A stretch of DNA of 48,219 bases from Thermoprotei archaeon (GTDB taxonomy: Archaea > Thermoproteota > Thermoprotei > QMSL01): the NCBI GenBank assembly GCA_003650925.1, contig QMSP01000012.1:1-48219 (forward strand), written 5' to 3'. The notes under the pieces were generated by a model. The model was given only the letters and a program-made list of their open reading frames with translations. It had not been told where the DNA came from and did not search any database. This document shows, piece by piece, positions 7,667-16,751 of the stretch (the first letter of the stretch is position 1; every line of letters begins with the position of its first letter). A program made the position numbers and the translations under genes.

Positions 7667-10264
7667 CTACTTCTTGCCTGCCCTCGCCGCAGCTATGGCA
7701 CCAACCGCTATGCCTATTATACCTACCAGCAGAGCTACGCCAGCTAGCATCATCGCTGTATTCAAAGTCCCCTTAACTCCCTCAACAGCACTTCCTAGCT
7801 CCTCGATCCTACCTTCAAGCTCTGTTCTCAATGCTGAGATCTCGCCACGTAGAGTCATCTCCAGCTCACGAGCCGTCTTTTCGAAGTACAGGGTCTCAGG
7901 CATGACTGTTAGATCTATGGACTTTATCACTGGTATTGAAGCCTCTCTTCCTATGGCTACTACTGTCAACTTATATATTCCAGGCTTTAGCTTGGCAGTG
8001 TCCTCAGATGATAGAGCTATCTCAAACCTGCCGGGCCCTACATGCTCGGCGAGAGCTTTTATCACGGCAAGTCCTGTGGCTGGGTCAACCACCAGGCCTA
8101 CTATGTCAACTTTGTCATAGGGTGCTCCTTCAAAGGTTGAGGATACAGCGATCTTTGCCTCAAGGCCTGGGACTACTGTGGGTGGAGCAGGCAGTCCTAT
8201 CTCTGGCTTCTTAACCTTGACCAGTTCATTCCATGCATCAGCAGTGAATATATACTCACGGAAGGCCTTGATCACACACATCTTAGCGGCGGGGTCAACC
8301 TTGGCTATGTAGAAGGGACCGTTACTTACATAGAAGTGCCCTATCTCCTCATACCACTTTGTTAGGGCTTCCCATCTTGCCTTGGCCTCCTCAGGGGTTA
8401 CCCACTTGCTGATCTCCTTGGGTATGTAGTTCTCAGCCTTGAGCTTGTCTAGATACTTCTTCAGTATATCAAGGCTTGGCCCCTTTGACAGATCCAGCCA
8501 CTCAACGCCCCACTCACCAGCTCTTGTGTCAGAGAAGGCAAGCTCTCTATTCTTGACCGCCTCGTTCATCAGAGCTACTACCTCCCATGGTATGGTTGCC
8601 CATACCACACCGAAGCTGGCTATGTAAGTCTCATCGGGATGCCAGTAGTCTACGTAGACTACAGCCTTGTTATCGGCAAGTATTTTTATGCCCTTGAACT
8701 TCTCGACAAAAGCTCTGCCCGTAGGTCCAACTGAAGCTTCATCGTATATTGGGTCCTCAGGGTTCAGAAGCCTGAAGAGCTCTGAGATGCTTATCATTAT
8801 GTCGGCTATATCCATCTCAGCGCCATGGTGCCACTTTCCATATATGAACTCCATCTCTACAGCGCTGGTTGCATTAACTCCAGGCCCTACAGGCACCCAG
8901 TCTAACGTCTTGGGGTCGAACTTCAAAGCATCCTCTGGAACAGGTAGCTTTCCTTCAGGCCCCTTAGTGACTACCTTGAACTTCACTCTAACAGGTATGT
9001 ATCTTCCAGTGTGTGGATGTGGCCATAGGGCAGGATCCACTATTTGTCTAGTGACTAGAGTGTCATAAAGCCACTTCTCACCACCTATTGGGTTCCATGC
9101 GCTGATGAACATTCTCCTGTTGCCTACAATTATGGAGCCTCCTATCCTGCCCTTGAACTTAAGGGCTCTTATGGTGAACAGTGAGTAGGGGCCTCCCACG
9201 AGGTCATACACTATGTTCTCAAGGTCAGCAGACACGGGGAATACTAGGCTCTGTACTACGAGCCATATTCTGGTGGAGTCCGCTAAACATAGCTCAGTAA
9301 GCTTCCTAACCCACTCAGACCTCTCCTCAAGGGACTTGTACTCAGCACCTGTGAGCTTCTCGGCTAGATCAACGAGGACAGGCGAGGGCTTGTAGTACTC
9401 GAACACAGCACCGCTCCATGGTGAAACATACATGAACTCAGGGAGATCGTCTTCATAAGCAGATATGGCAGTGAAGGCCCAGCCCTCGGTGTAGGCATGC
9501 CATTCACCAGTTCTTGGATCACCTCCATAGACAGTAAGCCATGCCTTGTAGGCATCACCATATATCTTCTCCACTTCAAATCCTAGATCCTCTAGGATGC
9601 TAGCCACATACTCTCCTATGGTCTTCCTCTCATCCTCTATCCTTATGAATATCTTCACCTTTATGGGCTTGCCCTTGTAATACCACTTGCCTTCCTTATA
9701 CTCACAACCAGCCTCATATAGAGCTTCAAATATCATTGACTTGCCTAGGTCCGGGTTGTACTTGTACTTGGTCTCCATAGACATCATGAAATCTACTTCT
9801 CTTGCGTAGTCTGGAGTCATGGGCCTGAAGACGGTTACCTGTGGAATACCATAACCATGTAGTATTTCCTTAACTATGTACTCTCTATCTATTAGATAGT
9901 TCAAAGCTTCTCTGACCTTCTTTATTGAGAAGGGGTTGAAGCCATACTTCTCAGGATCTGTGAATAGCGGATTAAGGAATAGGTTGAAGACACCACCATA
10001 TCCAGGGATCATGCCTACTCTTGGGGATTCCTCAATGAACTTTATATCCTCTGCCTTAGTCGTGTACCAGAGCTGAAGGTGTAATTCTCCCTTGTCGATC
10101 AGCCTTATAGCCTTAGAGGTGTCAGGCTCCTCCTTATAGATTACTTCATCGAGATAGGGGCCTCTAGGGGCTTCCTGCGCAATGACTCCAGCCATCGAAG
10201 TCGCTAGTATGGCCGTTATAAGCATTCCTAGCAGCACTATAGTCAATACTCTACTACTATTCAT
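7667..10264 (-). CDS. dppA: membrane-anchored ABC solute-binding protein DppA
   Basis: About 865 residues: signal peptide (TIVLLGMLITAILATSMAGVI), then a family 5 solute-binding domain with patterns such as KKVREALNYLIDREYIVKEIL and NPLFTDPEKYGFN. A beta-rich region (about 690-780) and a charged coiled coil (LRGEISALRTELEGRIEELG) follow, ending in a C-terminal membrane helix with a short positive tail. The anchor at the C-terminus is typical of archaeal receptors, which are held to the membrane outside. ATG at 10264 with GAGGG six bases upstream is preferred to the GTG at 10279. It would deliver peptides or glycans to DppBCDF. It is transcribed separately from dppBCD, with TTTTAAA near 10301-10307 as TATA. 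Confidence 0.88.
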   Translation of the reverse strand: MNSSRVLTIVLLGMLITAILATSMAGVIAQEAPRGPYLDEVIYKEEPDTSKAIRLIDKGELHLQLWYTTKAEDIKFIEESPRVGMIPGYGGVFNLFLNPLFTDPEKYGFNPFSIKKVREALNYLIDREYIVKEILHGYGIPQVTVFRPMTPDYAREVDFMMSMETKYKYNPDLGKSMIFEALYEAGCEYKEGKWYYKGKPIKVKIFIRIEDERKTIGEYVASILEDLGFEVEKIYGDAYKAWLTVYGGDPRTGEWHAYTEGWAFTAISAYEDDLPEFMYVSPWSGAVFEYYKPSPVLVDLAEKLTGAEYKSLEERSEWVRKLTELCLADSTRIWLVVQSLVFPVSADLENIVYDLVGGPYSLFTIRALKFKGRIGGSIIVGNRRMFISAWNPIGGEKWLYDTLVTRQIVDPALWPHPHTGRYIPVRVKFKVVTKGPEGKLPVPEDALKFDPKTLDWVPVGPGVNATSAVEMEFIYGKWHHGAEMDIADIMISISELFRLLNPEDPIYDEASVGPTGRAFVEKFKGIKILADNKAVVYVDYWHPDETYIASFGVVWATIPWEVVALMNEAVKNRELAFSDTRAGEWGVEWLDLSKGPSLDILKKYLDKLKAENYIPKEISKWVTPEEAKARWEALTKWYEEIGHFYVSNGPFYIAKVDPAAKMCVIKAFREYIFTADAWNELVKVKKPEIGLPAPPTVVPGLEAKIAVSSTFEGAPYDKVDIVGLVVDPATGLAVIKALAEHVGPGRFEIALSSEDTAKLKPGIYKLTVVAIGREASIPVIKSIDLTVMPETLYFEKTARELEMTLRGEISALRTELEGRIEELGSAVEGVKGTLNTAMMLAGVALLVGIIGIAVGAIAAARAGKK

Positions 10265-10298
10265 ACTCAGCCCTCGCACTCTAACTTGATAGGCTAGG

Positions 10299-10310
10299 GT
10301 TTAAAAGCTT
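10299..10310 (-). promoter_or_regulatory. probable TATA box of dppA
   Basis: On the minus strand GCTTTTAAACCC lies about 40 nt upstream of the chosen dppA ATG, which leaves room for the GAGGG ribosome site in the leader. Nothing else in the spacer to dppF resembles a promoter for this gene. Confidence 0.4.
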
Positions 10311-10408
10311 TTCAAGAGTAGCCTTAACTAGGTAAAGTTATCGTTAGGCGTAGATTATGCGCTTTCTAGCCAAAAAATTAATAACCTCTCTCCTCAGTAT
10401 ATAACGGC

Positions 10409-11377
10409 ATGCCGCTACTGGTGCTAGACAAGGTCAGGACTTGGTACATCATAAGGAAGGGTATGTTAGGTGGAAAACTCTACGTGCGAGCTGTTGATGG
10501 AGTAACCCTTGAGCTTAACAGAGGAGAGATAATAGCGCTTGTAGGAGAATCAGGCTGTGGAAAGACCACATTAGGCAAGACTGCGCTAAGGTTAGTGGAG
10601 CCAGTTGCAGGCAGAGTTATATTCGATGGCAAGGACATAACTAAGGTTCCTGAGAGTAAACTAAAGTGGTTCAGAAAGAGAGCTCAGATGATCTTCCAAG
10701 ATCCCTATTCAAGCCTCGATCCTATGCACACCATACTCTACACCCTTGAAGAACCTCTTATAGTTCACAACATGGGAAGTAGAGAGGAGAGATATGAGAG
10801 GGTGTGTAAGGCGCTTGAGGAGGTCAAGCTCACCCCTCCTGAGGATTTCCTCACTAAATATCCCCACATGCTGAGTGGAGGGCAGAGGCAGAGGGTAGCT
10901 ATAGCAAGAGCTCTCATTCTAGAGCCGGATTTTATAGTAGCCGATGAGCCTGTCTCCATGCTTGATGCCTCGGTAAGAGTGGAGATATTGATGCTATTGA
11001 AGGAACTGCAGGAAAGAAAGAACATAGCTATGTTGTATATAACTCACGATATGTCGACAGCGAAATACATATCCCATAAGATAGCGGTTATGTATGCCGG
11101 GAAGCTCGTAGAGATGGGAGACTTCAAGGAGATAGTGAGAAGCCCACTTCACCCCTATACTCAAGCTCTGATCGCTGCCATACCTGAGCCTGATCCTAGC
11201 AATAGATTTAAAGAGAGGGAAGTAGTGCCTGGTGAGCCTCCAAATCTAATAAGCCCACCACCAGGCTGCAGATTCCATCCAAGATGCCCCTATAGAAGGC
11301 CTGTATGCTCGAAGGTTGAGCCAAGGCTTATAGAAGTCGAGAAAGGACACTTTGTGGCCTGCCACCTATATGAATAG
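10409..11377 (+). CDS. dppF: dipeptide/oligopeptide ABC transporter ATPase DppF
   Basis: A 322-residue ATPase with Walker A GESGCGKTT, signature LSGGQRQRV, Walker B FIVADEPVSMLD and H-loop ITHD. It has the same cysteine-containing C-terminal extension as DppD; the last 37 residues of the two proteins differ at only a few positions. It pairs with DppD under the DppBC channel. It starts about 145 nt from dppA on the opposite strand, so the importer is expressed from at least three promoters. An AAAATTAATA element about 30 nt upstream of the ATG suggests a leaderless or very short-leader transcript. Confidence 0.9.
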   Translation: MPLLVLDKVRTWYIIRKGMLGGKLYVRAVDGVTLELNRGEIIALVGESGCGKTTLGKTALRLVEPVAGRVIFDGKDITKVPESKLKWFRKRAQMIFQDPYSSLDPMHTILYTLEEPLIVHNMGSREERYERVCKALEEVKLTPPEDFLTKYPHMLSGGQRQRVAIARALILEPDFIVADEPVSMLDASVRVEILMLLKELQERKNIAMLYITHDMSTAKYISHKIAVMYAGKLVEMGDFKEIVRSPLHPYTQALIAAIPEPDPSNRFKEREVVPGEPPNLISPPPGCRFHPRCPYRRPVCSKVEPRLIEVEKGHFVACHLYE

Positions 11378-11472
11378 GTGTTGAAGCACTATAATCGTGA
11401 GCTCCCAAGAGGCCTAGAGCTCAATCTTAAAGCTTATCTCTGAGTCCTCCTATTCACTCCAAGGGGGATTAT

Positions 11473-12822
11473 GTGAGACGAAAACGAGTTCTCATAATGG
11501 GAGCAGGCGGAAGAGATTTCCATAACTTCAATGTGTTCTTTAGAGATAATGAAGAATATGAAGTAGTCTGCTTTACAGCATCACAGATACCAGGGATAGA
11601 GAATAGAAGATACCCTCGAGAGCTAGCTGGAGACCTATATGAGGAAGGAATCCCCATATATCCTGAAGATAAGTTAGAAGAGCTCATAGAGAGATATAAC
11701 ATAGATCTAGTCGTGCTTGCCTATAGTGATCTCAGCGCAGAGGAGTTCCTAGAGAAAGTATCGAGGGTATTAGCATCAGGAGCTAACTTCATGATACTAG
11801 GACCTAGAGACACGTCCGTAAAATCATCTAAGCCAGTCATAGCGGTAACGGCTGTCAAGACGGGGTCAGGTAAAAGTAGTTTCTCCAGAGCCATAGCCAG
11901 AGAGATTAAGAAGCGAGGACTAAGGGTAGCAGTGATAAGACATCCCATGGCGTACTCCAAGGATCTTGCCTCAATAGCTGTACAAAAGTTTGAAGATGAA
12001 AGGGATCTATTGAAGTATGAGCTGACTTTGGAGGAGAGGGAGGAATATGAGCCATACATTAGAGAGAAGATACCTGTCTTGGCTGGAGTGGACTATGCTA
12101 TGATATTAAGGGAGGCGGAAAGGCTTGGAGATATTATTCTATGGGATGGAGGCAATAATGACTGGCCTTTTGTAGTGGCTGACTATCAGTTTACGCTGGT
12201 AGACGCCACAAGACCACAATTCATAAAGAGCTACCCTGGTGAGGTGAATGTTAGAAGAGCTGACTGCATAGTAATAACCAAGATTGGCGAAGTAGGAGTA
12301 GATGAGTTAGAAAGAATAGAGGATGCTATCAGGGAGCTAAATAGACATGCAAAAATACTGTATGCAGACTTTGATGTCGAAGTGGACAAACCCGATCTCA
12401 TAAAAGGTAGGAAAGTATTAGTGATAGAAGATGCACCTACGATAACTCACGGCGGTGCTAAGTATGGTGCGGGCTACAAAGCAGCTCTAAGATATGATGC
12501 TCACGTGATAGACCCTAGGCCTTACGCTGTGGGCATCATCAAGAAGATCTATGAGAAGTACAAGCACATAGGGCCTGTGCTGCCAAGTTTAGGATATTGC
12601 CCTGAGCACATAGCTGATCTTAGAAGAACCATAGAGAGGGCAAGTCCAGATGCATTAGTGATAGCATCTCCTGCCAGGCTAGAGGAGTACCTTGATATCG
12701 ACATTGAAGTAGTCAGGGTAAAATATGAGCTGAAGATAGTGGGAGGAGCTTCATTTGAGGAAATAGTCGAGGAGCTTATTACAAGGCTACTTTCTAAGCA
12801 GAGTAGGCACGGGCACGGCTAG
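11473..12822 (+). CDS. cpgS: cyclic 2,3-diphosphoglycerate synthetase
   Basis: A 449-residue enzyme that forms cyclic 2,3-diphosphoglycerate from 2,3-diphosphoglycerate with ATP, giving a phosphate-rich thermoprotectant known from hyperthermophilic archaea. The N-terminus VLIMGAGGRDFHNFN and the P-loop VTAVKTGSGKSS (about 125-136) are characteristic of this GTPase-like family; WDGGNNDWPF lies near residue 220. Start is GTG at 11473 behind GGGGGA; an overlapping ATG at 11471 runs straight into a stop. Its last 36 bases overlap the end of the convergent PhoU/AbrB gene. Assignment is by family pattern; some homologues are annotated only as GTPases. Confidence 0.8.
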   Translation: MRRKRVLIMGAGGRDFHNFNVFFRDNEEYEVVCFTASQIPGIENRRYPRELAGDLYEEGIPIYPEDKLEELIERYNIDLVVLAYSDLSAEEFLEKVSRVLASGANFMILGPRDTSVKSSKPVIAVTAVKTGSGKSSFSRAIAREIKKRGLRVAVIRHPMAYSKDLASIAVQKFEDERDLLKYELTLEEREEYEPYIREKIPVLAGVDYAMILREAERLGDIILWDGGNNDWPFVVADYQFTLVDATRPQFIKSYPGEVNVRRADCIVITKIGEVGVDELERIEDAIRELNRHAKILYADFDVEVDKPDLIKGRKVLVIEDAPTITHGGAKYGAGYKAALRYDAHVIDPRPYAVGIIKKIYEKYKHIGPVLPSLGYCPEHIADLRRTIERASPDALVIASPARLEEYLDIDIEVVRVKYELKIVGGASFEEIVEELITRLLSKQSRHGHG

Positions 12823-13821
12823 GTTTATCGTTATCTCGGAGATATCAGTGCTATATTCAGCTATTCTTCTGAAGCTCTCAGCGGATAGCCTAAGCTCTAT
12901 AGCCTCCTCTGCTGAGACTAGCCCAAGAATATCCTCTACTACCTTGGCTTCCATGTCTCTTATCCTTGTCACCTCATCGGCAACTCTATGCGCAGAAACA
13001 GCATCACCTTTGAAGAATGAGTCAATAGCCCTTATGTAGAGTTCTTTAGACTCCTTACCTAACATTAGCAAACTGCCTCGTATAGTGTTAGGAATATCCT
13101 TTATGGCGAGAAGATGCTGAGCTGAGCTAGCTATATGGTCAGCTATCCTCTCAATACTCTTTATGACTAGGCGAAGTCCTAGACATTCTCTCAAATCGTG
13201 AGCCTCTATATCACTAGGTGCTAAAAGGCCAGACATGACCATCTTCAACTGTCGAAGTATGAATATATAGAATTTATCAACGCTATCATCCCTTAGAGGA
13301 ATATCTTCTAAGGTTTTCCTATTGCCAGTCTCTATGGCCTTGAGGAGATCGTCTAACATGAACTGAGTTATGTTAGCCATTCTCCTAAGCGCTACTCTAA
13401 CAGGAAGCTCAGAGTGCTTAGCTAGGCATTGTATCACTAGTTCGTCTGCAGATTCCTCTATTACCTCCATTCCAACAACCTTCCTCTGAATAACATCCTT
13501 TATTACATCTCTCAAATGAAGAGCATGAGGAACAAACTTGACCTTAATGATGTCATAGCCTGCTAAATACCTTGAGATGAAATCGCGCATTACCATGCTG
13601 GGAGTCATATCCTCTCTGATGACCATAGAGGCTTCAAAGGGTCCTCTTCTTCGCCCCTTGGAAGGGACTATTCTAAGCGAGCCATCAGGCTGAGGCTGTA
13701 TGACAACATAATCACCTCGATTCATCCCCAAGCTCTTTATCCATTCCTTGGGCAGAGATACTATATAGGTAGATCCACCCGTGAGCTGAATTCGTCTTAG
13801 AAAGCCTCTTGCCAAGGGCAT
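12787..13821 (-). CDS. AbrB-PhoU fusion, phosphate-uptake-type regulator
   Basis: About 344 residues. An N-terminal SpoVT/AbrB-like swapped-hairpin domain (IQLTGGSTYIVSLPKEWI, followed by GMNRGDYVVIQPQ) can bind DNA. Two PhoU-type helical repeats follow (about 110-215 and 220-335), with patterns such as LRLVIKSIERIADHIASSA and ESFRRIAEYSTDISEITI. This archaeal fusion is widespread and usually called a phosphate uptake regulator; no phosphate transporter is nearby. It converges with cpgS, overlapping it by 36 bases, which could connect phosphate sensing with cDPG formation, but that is inference. ATG at 13821 follows two GTG codons; the GGTGGTG upstream can serve as ribosome site. Confidence 0.8.
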   Translation of the reverse strand: MPLARGFLRRIQLTGGSTYIVSLPKEWIKSLGMNRGDYVVIQPQPDGSLRIVPSKGRRRGPFEASMVIREDMTPSMVMRDFISRYLAGYDIIKVKFVPHALHLRDVIKDVIQRKVVGMEVIEESADELVIQCLAKHSELPVRVALRRMANITQFMLDDLLKAIETGNRKTLEDIPLRDDSVDKFYIFILRQLKMVMSGLLAPSDIEAHDLRECLGLRLVIKSIERIADHIASSAQHLLAIKDIPNTIRGSLLMLGKESKELYIRAIDSFFKGDAVSAHRVADEVTRIRDMEAKVVEDILGLVSAEEAIELRLSAESFRRIAEYSTDISEITINLAVPVPTLLRK

Positions 13822-13842
13822 CACCACCTAATATTGCTATAC

Positions 13843-13854
13843 AATTATATAAAA
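13843..13854 (-). promoter_or_regulatory. TATA region of the PhoU/AbrB gene
   Basis: AATTATATAAAA on the plus strand reads TTTTATATAATT on the minus strand and lies 22-33 nt upstream of the ATG at 13821. It could also serve transcription to the right, but the nearer GAATAATAAAC (about 13910-13920) fits the uppP start better. Confidence 0.45.
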
Positions 13855-13943
13855 ATCTATGTTTAACATGTAGTCACTATAGAGAACACTTTAGAAGGGA
13901 AGAATCAAGGAATAATAAACTGGTGAGAACTTTAGTATGCTCC

Positions 13944-14744
13944 ATGACTAAACAGGCTCTGAGAATAATCGACATAGTATTCTTCTCCATGCTCCAAGGA
14001 GTGCTTGAGTGGCTGCCCGTTAGTAGCTCAGGGCAAGTGATGATCCTTCTCACTAAGATCATGAACTTCAGTCTCATCGATGCGTACAGGCTATCTCTTG
14101 CACTTCACCTGGGGAGTGGACTTGCGGCTATGATATGCTATACAGACGAGCTCAGGAAATCCTTCTGGAGCTTGATGAGAAGAGAGCTTGATGAAAACAT
14201 GAAGATCATGTTAGTTCCAACCATGACCTCCCTGCCAATAGCCTATTTAGTTTATGCCATGTACTCCTCTCTGATTCCAGCTACTAGCCATGAGTGGGGC
14301 ATGTTGCTAGTAGGTGTATTGTTGGTCGTCACAGGCCTATTCATGCTCACTGCAAGATGGATACGCATGAGGTGTCGAGATAGAGTTGCTAAAAAAGACC
14401 TCATTCTGATAGGCATAGTTCAAGGGTTTACTGTCCTTCCTGGGCTTAGCAGATCAGGTGTCACGACATCAGTTCTGATGATTCTAGGCTATCCTCCCAG
14501 TCTGGCTCTCAAGGTGTCCTTCCTTATGGCAATTCCAGTGCTACTTCTAGCATCGCTCTACCAGCTCACCACTGGAGAGTACATGGAACCTCTTCAGCTC
14601 ATGATGAGCTGTATCACATGTGCTCTGATGGGAGTCATGACAATGAAGAGCATGATCAAGCTGGCAAAAAGAGCTCCTATCCACTACTTCGTAATAGCCT
14701 ATGGAGTCCTCACTGTGATTCTAAATGTATTTGCCTACATTTAG
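13944..14744 (+). CDS. uppP: undecaprenyl-diphosphatase homologue (UppP/BacA family)
   Basis: About 266 residues and about eight membrane helices. Both family signatures are present: QGVLEWLPVSSSGQ near the N-terminus (catalytic Glu and the first active-site loop) and LPGLSRSGVTTS (about 172-183). The enzyme dephosphorylates polyprenyl diphosphate. In archaea without peptidoglycan it would recycle the dolichyl-type carrier for glycosylation or act in lipid turnover. ATG at 13944 is chosen because the protein then begins just before the first motif and a TATA-like GAATAATAAAC lies about 30 nt upstream; a GTG at 13923 is the alternative. Single gene, ending 3 nt before the convergent unknown gene. 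Confidence 0.85.
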   Translation: MTKQALRIIDIVFFSMLQGVLEWLPVSSSGQVMILLTKIMNFSLIDAYRLSLALHLGSGLAAMICYTDELRKSFWSLMRRELDENMKIMLVPTMTSLPIAYLVYAMYSSLIPATSHEWGMLLVGVLLVVTGLFMLTARWIRMRCRDRVAKKDLILIGIVQGFTVLPGLSRSGVTTSVLMILGYPPSLALKVSFLMAIPVLLLASLYQLTTGEYMEPLQLMMSCITCALMGVMTMKSMIKLAKRAPIHYFVIAYGVLTVILNVFAYI

Positions 14745-14747
14745 ACA

Positions 14748-16103
14748 TCAAGCTAACTCTTTAACTTTAAAACCAGCTTGCCTTAGTGACTTGATCACCT
14801 CATCAAGCAATGGTACCTTGACCTTGGGTAAGCTCATCTTCGCTCCCATCCTCCAAGAGTTCTCATATACTTTATTTATCGCCTTAAGAAGAAAGAGGCC
14901 CGTCCTCCTAAGATATCTTTCCTCTATAGGCATCTTGACTCTTGCTATTGAAGCTAGAGCCTTCAACCACTCATCGATAGACACAGCATCCGGCCATTTT
15001 ACTCCTTGCTCTCTAAGCCCGTACGGATAGGGTATGAATAGTATCTCCTTTAATGAGCCAGTGTTCATTTCTTTTAGCGTATGAACAGTCCTCTCTAAGC
15101 TCTCCTTGGTCATGAATACTGCCCATATAGGAATAAGGCCCATCTTAGGGATCGTTGTTGAAGCTGAAGCTGTGTATACCTCGACGCATAGGCCACGAGG
15201 CTCTAAATCTGCCTCTTCATACAGCTCCTTGAATATGTAAGAGCCTAGCTTATTAGTCTCATAATAGTTCTCCACCTCCACATAGACAAGTCTAATGCTG
15301 GACCGCTCACAGAAATTGATAACCGAGTCTACATACTCCTGCTGAACACTCCACTCGCTCTCAGGCATGTTCTCAATAGAATAGCTCTGAAGGATATCCC
15401 CCTCCCAGAAGGGCTTACCGCCTTCACTCTCGAGCCACGACTGAAGACGAGAGGAGCCCTCTAGGAACTCCTGAGGACTTAAGGAGTTAGCTCCACCAAC
15501 CTGAAGATATACATTATCTCTGAGCCTTAGCTGTGGCCAGCTGTGCTTAATATTAAGCAATACAACAGCTTCAAGTGTCTTAAGGTAGCGCTCTATGAAT
15601 ATTGCATATGAGCGAGGTAGATCAGTCAAGTGGAGGCGAATGGTATAGGCGTACCGCAGTAGAGGTCTGTCATGGACCGGATCATAGTGTATCACGAGGC
15701 GTAGACCACGATTATTCTCAACAATGCGCTTAGCCAGCTTAAAAGCTCCTTTAACATATGAGCCTATGTCATCAGGGTCCTTAGGAAAGGGAAGACCAAG
15801 AGGGCCTCTCAACACTATCTTCAGGACATTACAGGGAAGGATGGGGGCACCAAGAGCGAAGGAGAGGTGAAGAGCTCCTCCACTGGCTGCTCCAGTGAGT
15901 ATGTAGCGAGGCCTTCGGATGTATCTCGTCAAGAAGAAAGTATTCATGTACATCTCATGTGATAGGTTCATCCTGATAACGGATATGGGGCTTGTGAAGA
16001 GCTTTAGAGGTCTTACGGTCAAATAATCATCCTTCACATATGATGCGCTAAGACACATAAATGTAGTGGCTGAGCATCCGGGTCTTATACATTCAATAGG
16101 CAA
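14748..16103 (-). CDS. conserved-looking protein of unknown function
   Basis: A 451-residue soluble protein that I cannot assign. It shows alternating strands and helices: YILTGAASGGALHLSFALGA (about 67-86), GLRLVIHYDPVHD, VYLQVGGANSLSPQEFLEG, IRLVYVEVENYYETN, IPIWAVFMTKESL and LKEILFIPYPYGLREQG. The GAASGG patch recalls a hydrolase nucleophile elbow, but there is no convincing full catalytic set. No signal peptide is evident. The start appears to be TTG at 16103 with GGTGAG just upstream; a downstream ATG is possible. A TATA-like GATATTAATC near 16139-16148 (minus strand) fits. Monocistronic and convergent with uppP. Confidence 0.55.
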   Translation of the reverse strand: MPIECIRPGCSATTFMCLSASYVKDDYLTVRPLKLFTSPISVIRMNLSHEMYMNTFFLTRYIRRPRYILTGAASGGALHLSFALGAPILPCNVLKIVLRGPLGLPFPKDPDDIGSYVKGAFKLAKRIVENNRGLRLVIHYDPVHDRPLLRYAYTIRLHLTDLPRSYAIFIERYLKTLEAVVLLNIKHSWPQLRLRDNVYLQVGGANSLSPQEFLEGSSRLQSWLESEGGKPFWEGDILQSYSIENMPESEWSVQQEYVDSVINFCERSSIRLVYVEVENYYETNKLGSYIFKELYEEADLEPRGLCVEVYTASASTTIPKMGLIPIWAVFMTKESLERTVHTLKEMNTGSLKEILFIPYPYGLREQGVKWPDAVSIDEWLKALASIARVKMPIEERYLRRTGLFLLKAINKVYENSWRMGAKMSLPKVKVPLLDEVIKSLRQAGFKVKELA

Positions 16104-16448
16104 TCACGCTCACCGATTATCTGAGTAGCCTTCCCAGAGATTAATATCTGACTCATAAAGTCTCTAGTGGAGGAATATCTACACTCCACATAAGCACGTA
16201 AGCCAAGTGATACAGGAGACTTATCTTCAGATGTTGGCTCCCTTCCTGCCAACTCCAGTTGAAGTCATGGAGAGACTCTGAAGCTTGAAAGCAAGCTCAG
16301 AAGATCCGCCAGAATATAAATGCATCTTAAGTGAGGCCTTCATCTAATGAATAGAGTCGACGCTAAGGTCTTCATGCACATAAATCTACCGAACTGTCTG
16401 AAAAGGAAGCAAATAGATAAATAATGAGTATTGTGAGAATCTTGTGAA
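16104..16448. other. 345-bp spacer with hairpins and an isolated promoter-like site
   Basis: No convincing gene. It holds a 6-bp hairpin GTGGAG/CTCCAC (16167-16172 with 16184-16189) and a 5-bp hairpin GCTTG/CAAGC (16283-16287 with 16292-16296). A strong TATA-like GAATATAAATG (16311-16321) lies 33 nt before a 25-codon ORF starting ATG at 16347. A second AT-rich site, AATAGATAAATAA (about 16411-16424), probably drives the gene at 16452. The mini-ORF has no recognisable family and may be noise; a small RNA is equally possible. Confidence 0.35.
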
Positions 16449-16451
16449 GTG

Positions 16452-16751
16452 ATGAGTTTGAGAAGAGAGGGAAGCTTCCTCCTGCTCTTCACACTGGCCG
16501 TAATTAATGATGCACTTGATGTAATAGGTAAACTGACTCAGCCATATGAGACATTCTTCGATATATTCCTGGCCTTTCTGATATCGATAATAATGGGTCA
16601 CGTCGATGTATGGGCTTTTCTCATAACTTTTCTTGATGCTCTGCCTCTCATAGATCTTCCTCCCTTATGGACTCTATACATACTTTATAGATATCTTGCC
16701 GTGAGGATGAGATTGAGCAAGGAGAAGAAGGTAAAGGTCAAGGTCAAGTGA
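16452..16751 (+). CDS. small membrane protein of unknown function
   Basis: About 99 residues. Hydrophobic stretches LLLFTLAVINDALDVIG (about 9-25), FFDIFLAFLISIIMG (about 35-49) and VWAFLITFLDALPLIDLPPLW (about 52-72) suggest two or three membrane segments. A basic tail ends in a KVKVKVK run, so the C-terminus should be cytoplasmic. No family recognised. The stop codon abuts the stop of the convergent gene at 16752. Start ATG at 16452 has only a weak ribosome site; an in-frame GTG lies 3 nt before it. Confidence 0.55.
   Translation: MSLRREGSFLLLFTLAVINDALDVIGKLTQPYETFFDIFLAFLISIIMGHVDVWAFLITFLDALPLIDLPPLWTLYILYRYLAVRMRLSKEKKVKVKVK

Noticed and set aside
13809-13943. Longer N-terminus for the UppP homologue
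   Set aside because: These 45 codons overlap the start and promoter of the PhoU/AbrB gene, are polar and basic, and precede the first conserved motif; the ATG at 13944 fits length and promoter.
16347-16424. A 25-codon frame behind a good TATA-like element
   Set aside because: No ribosome site, no recognisable residues and such short frames occur by chance; mentioned only in the spacer description.
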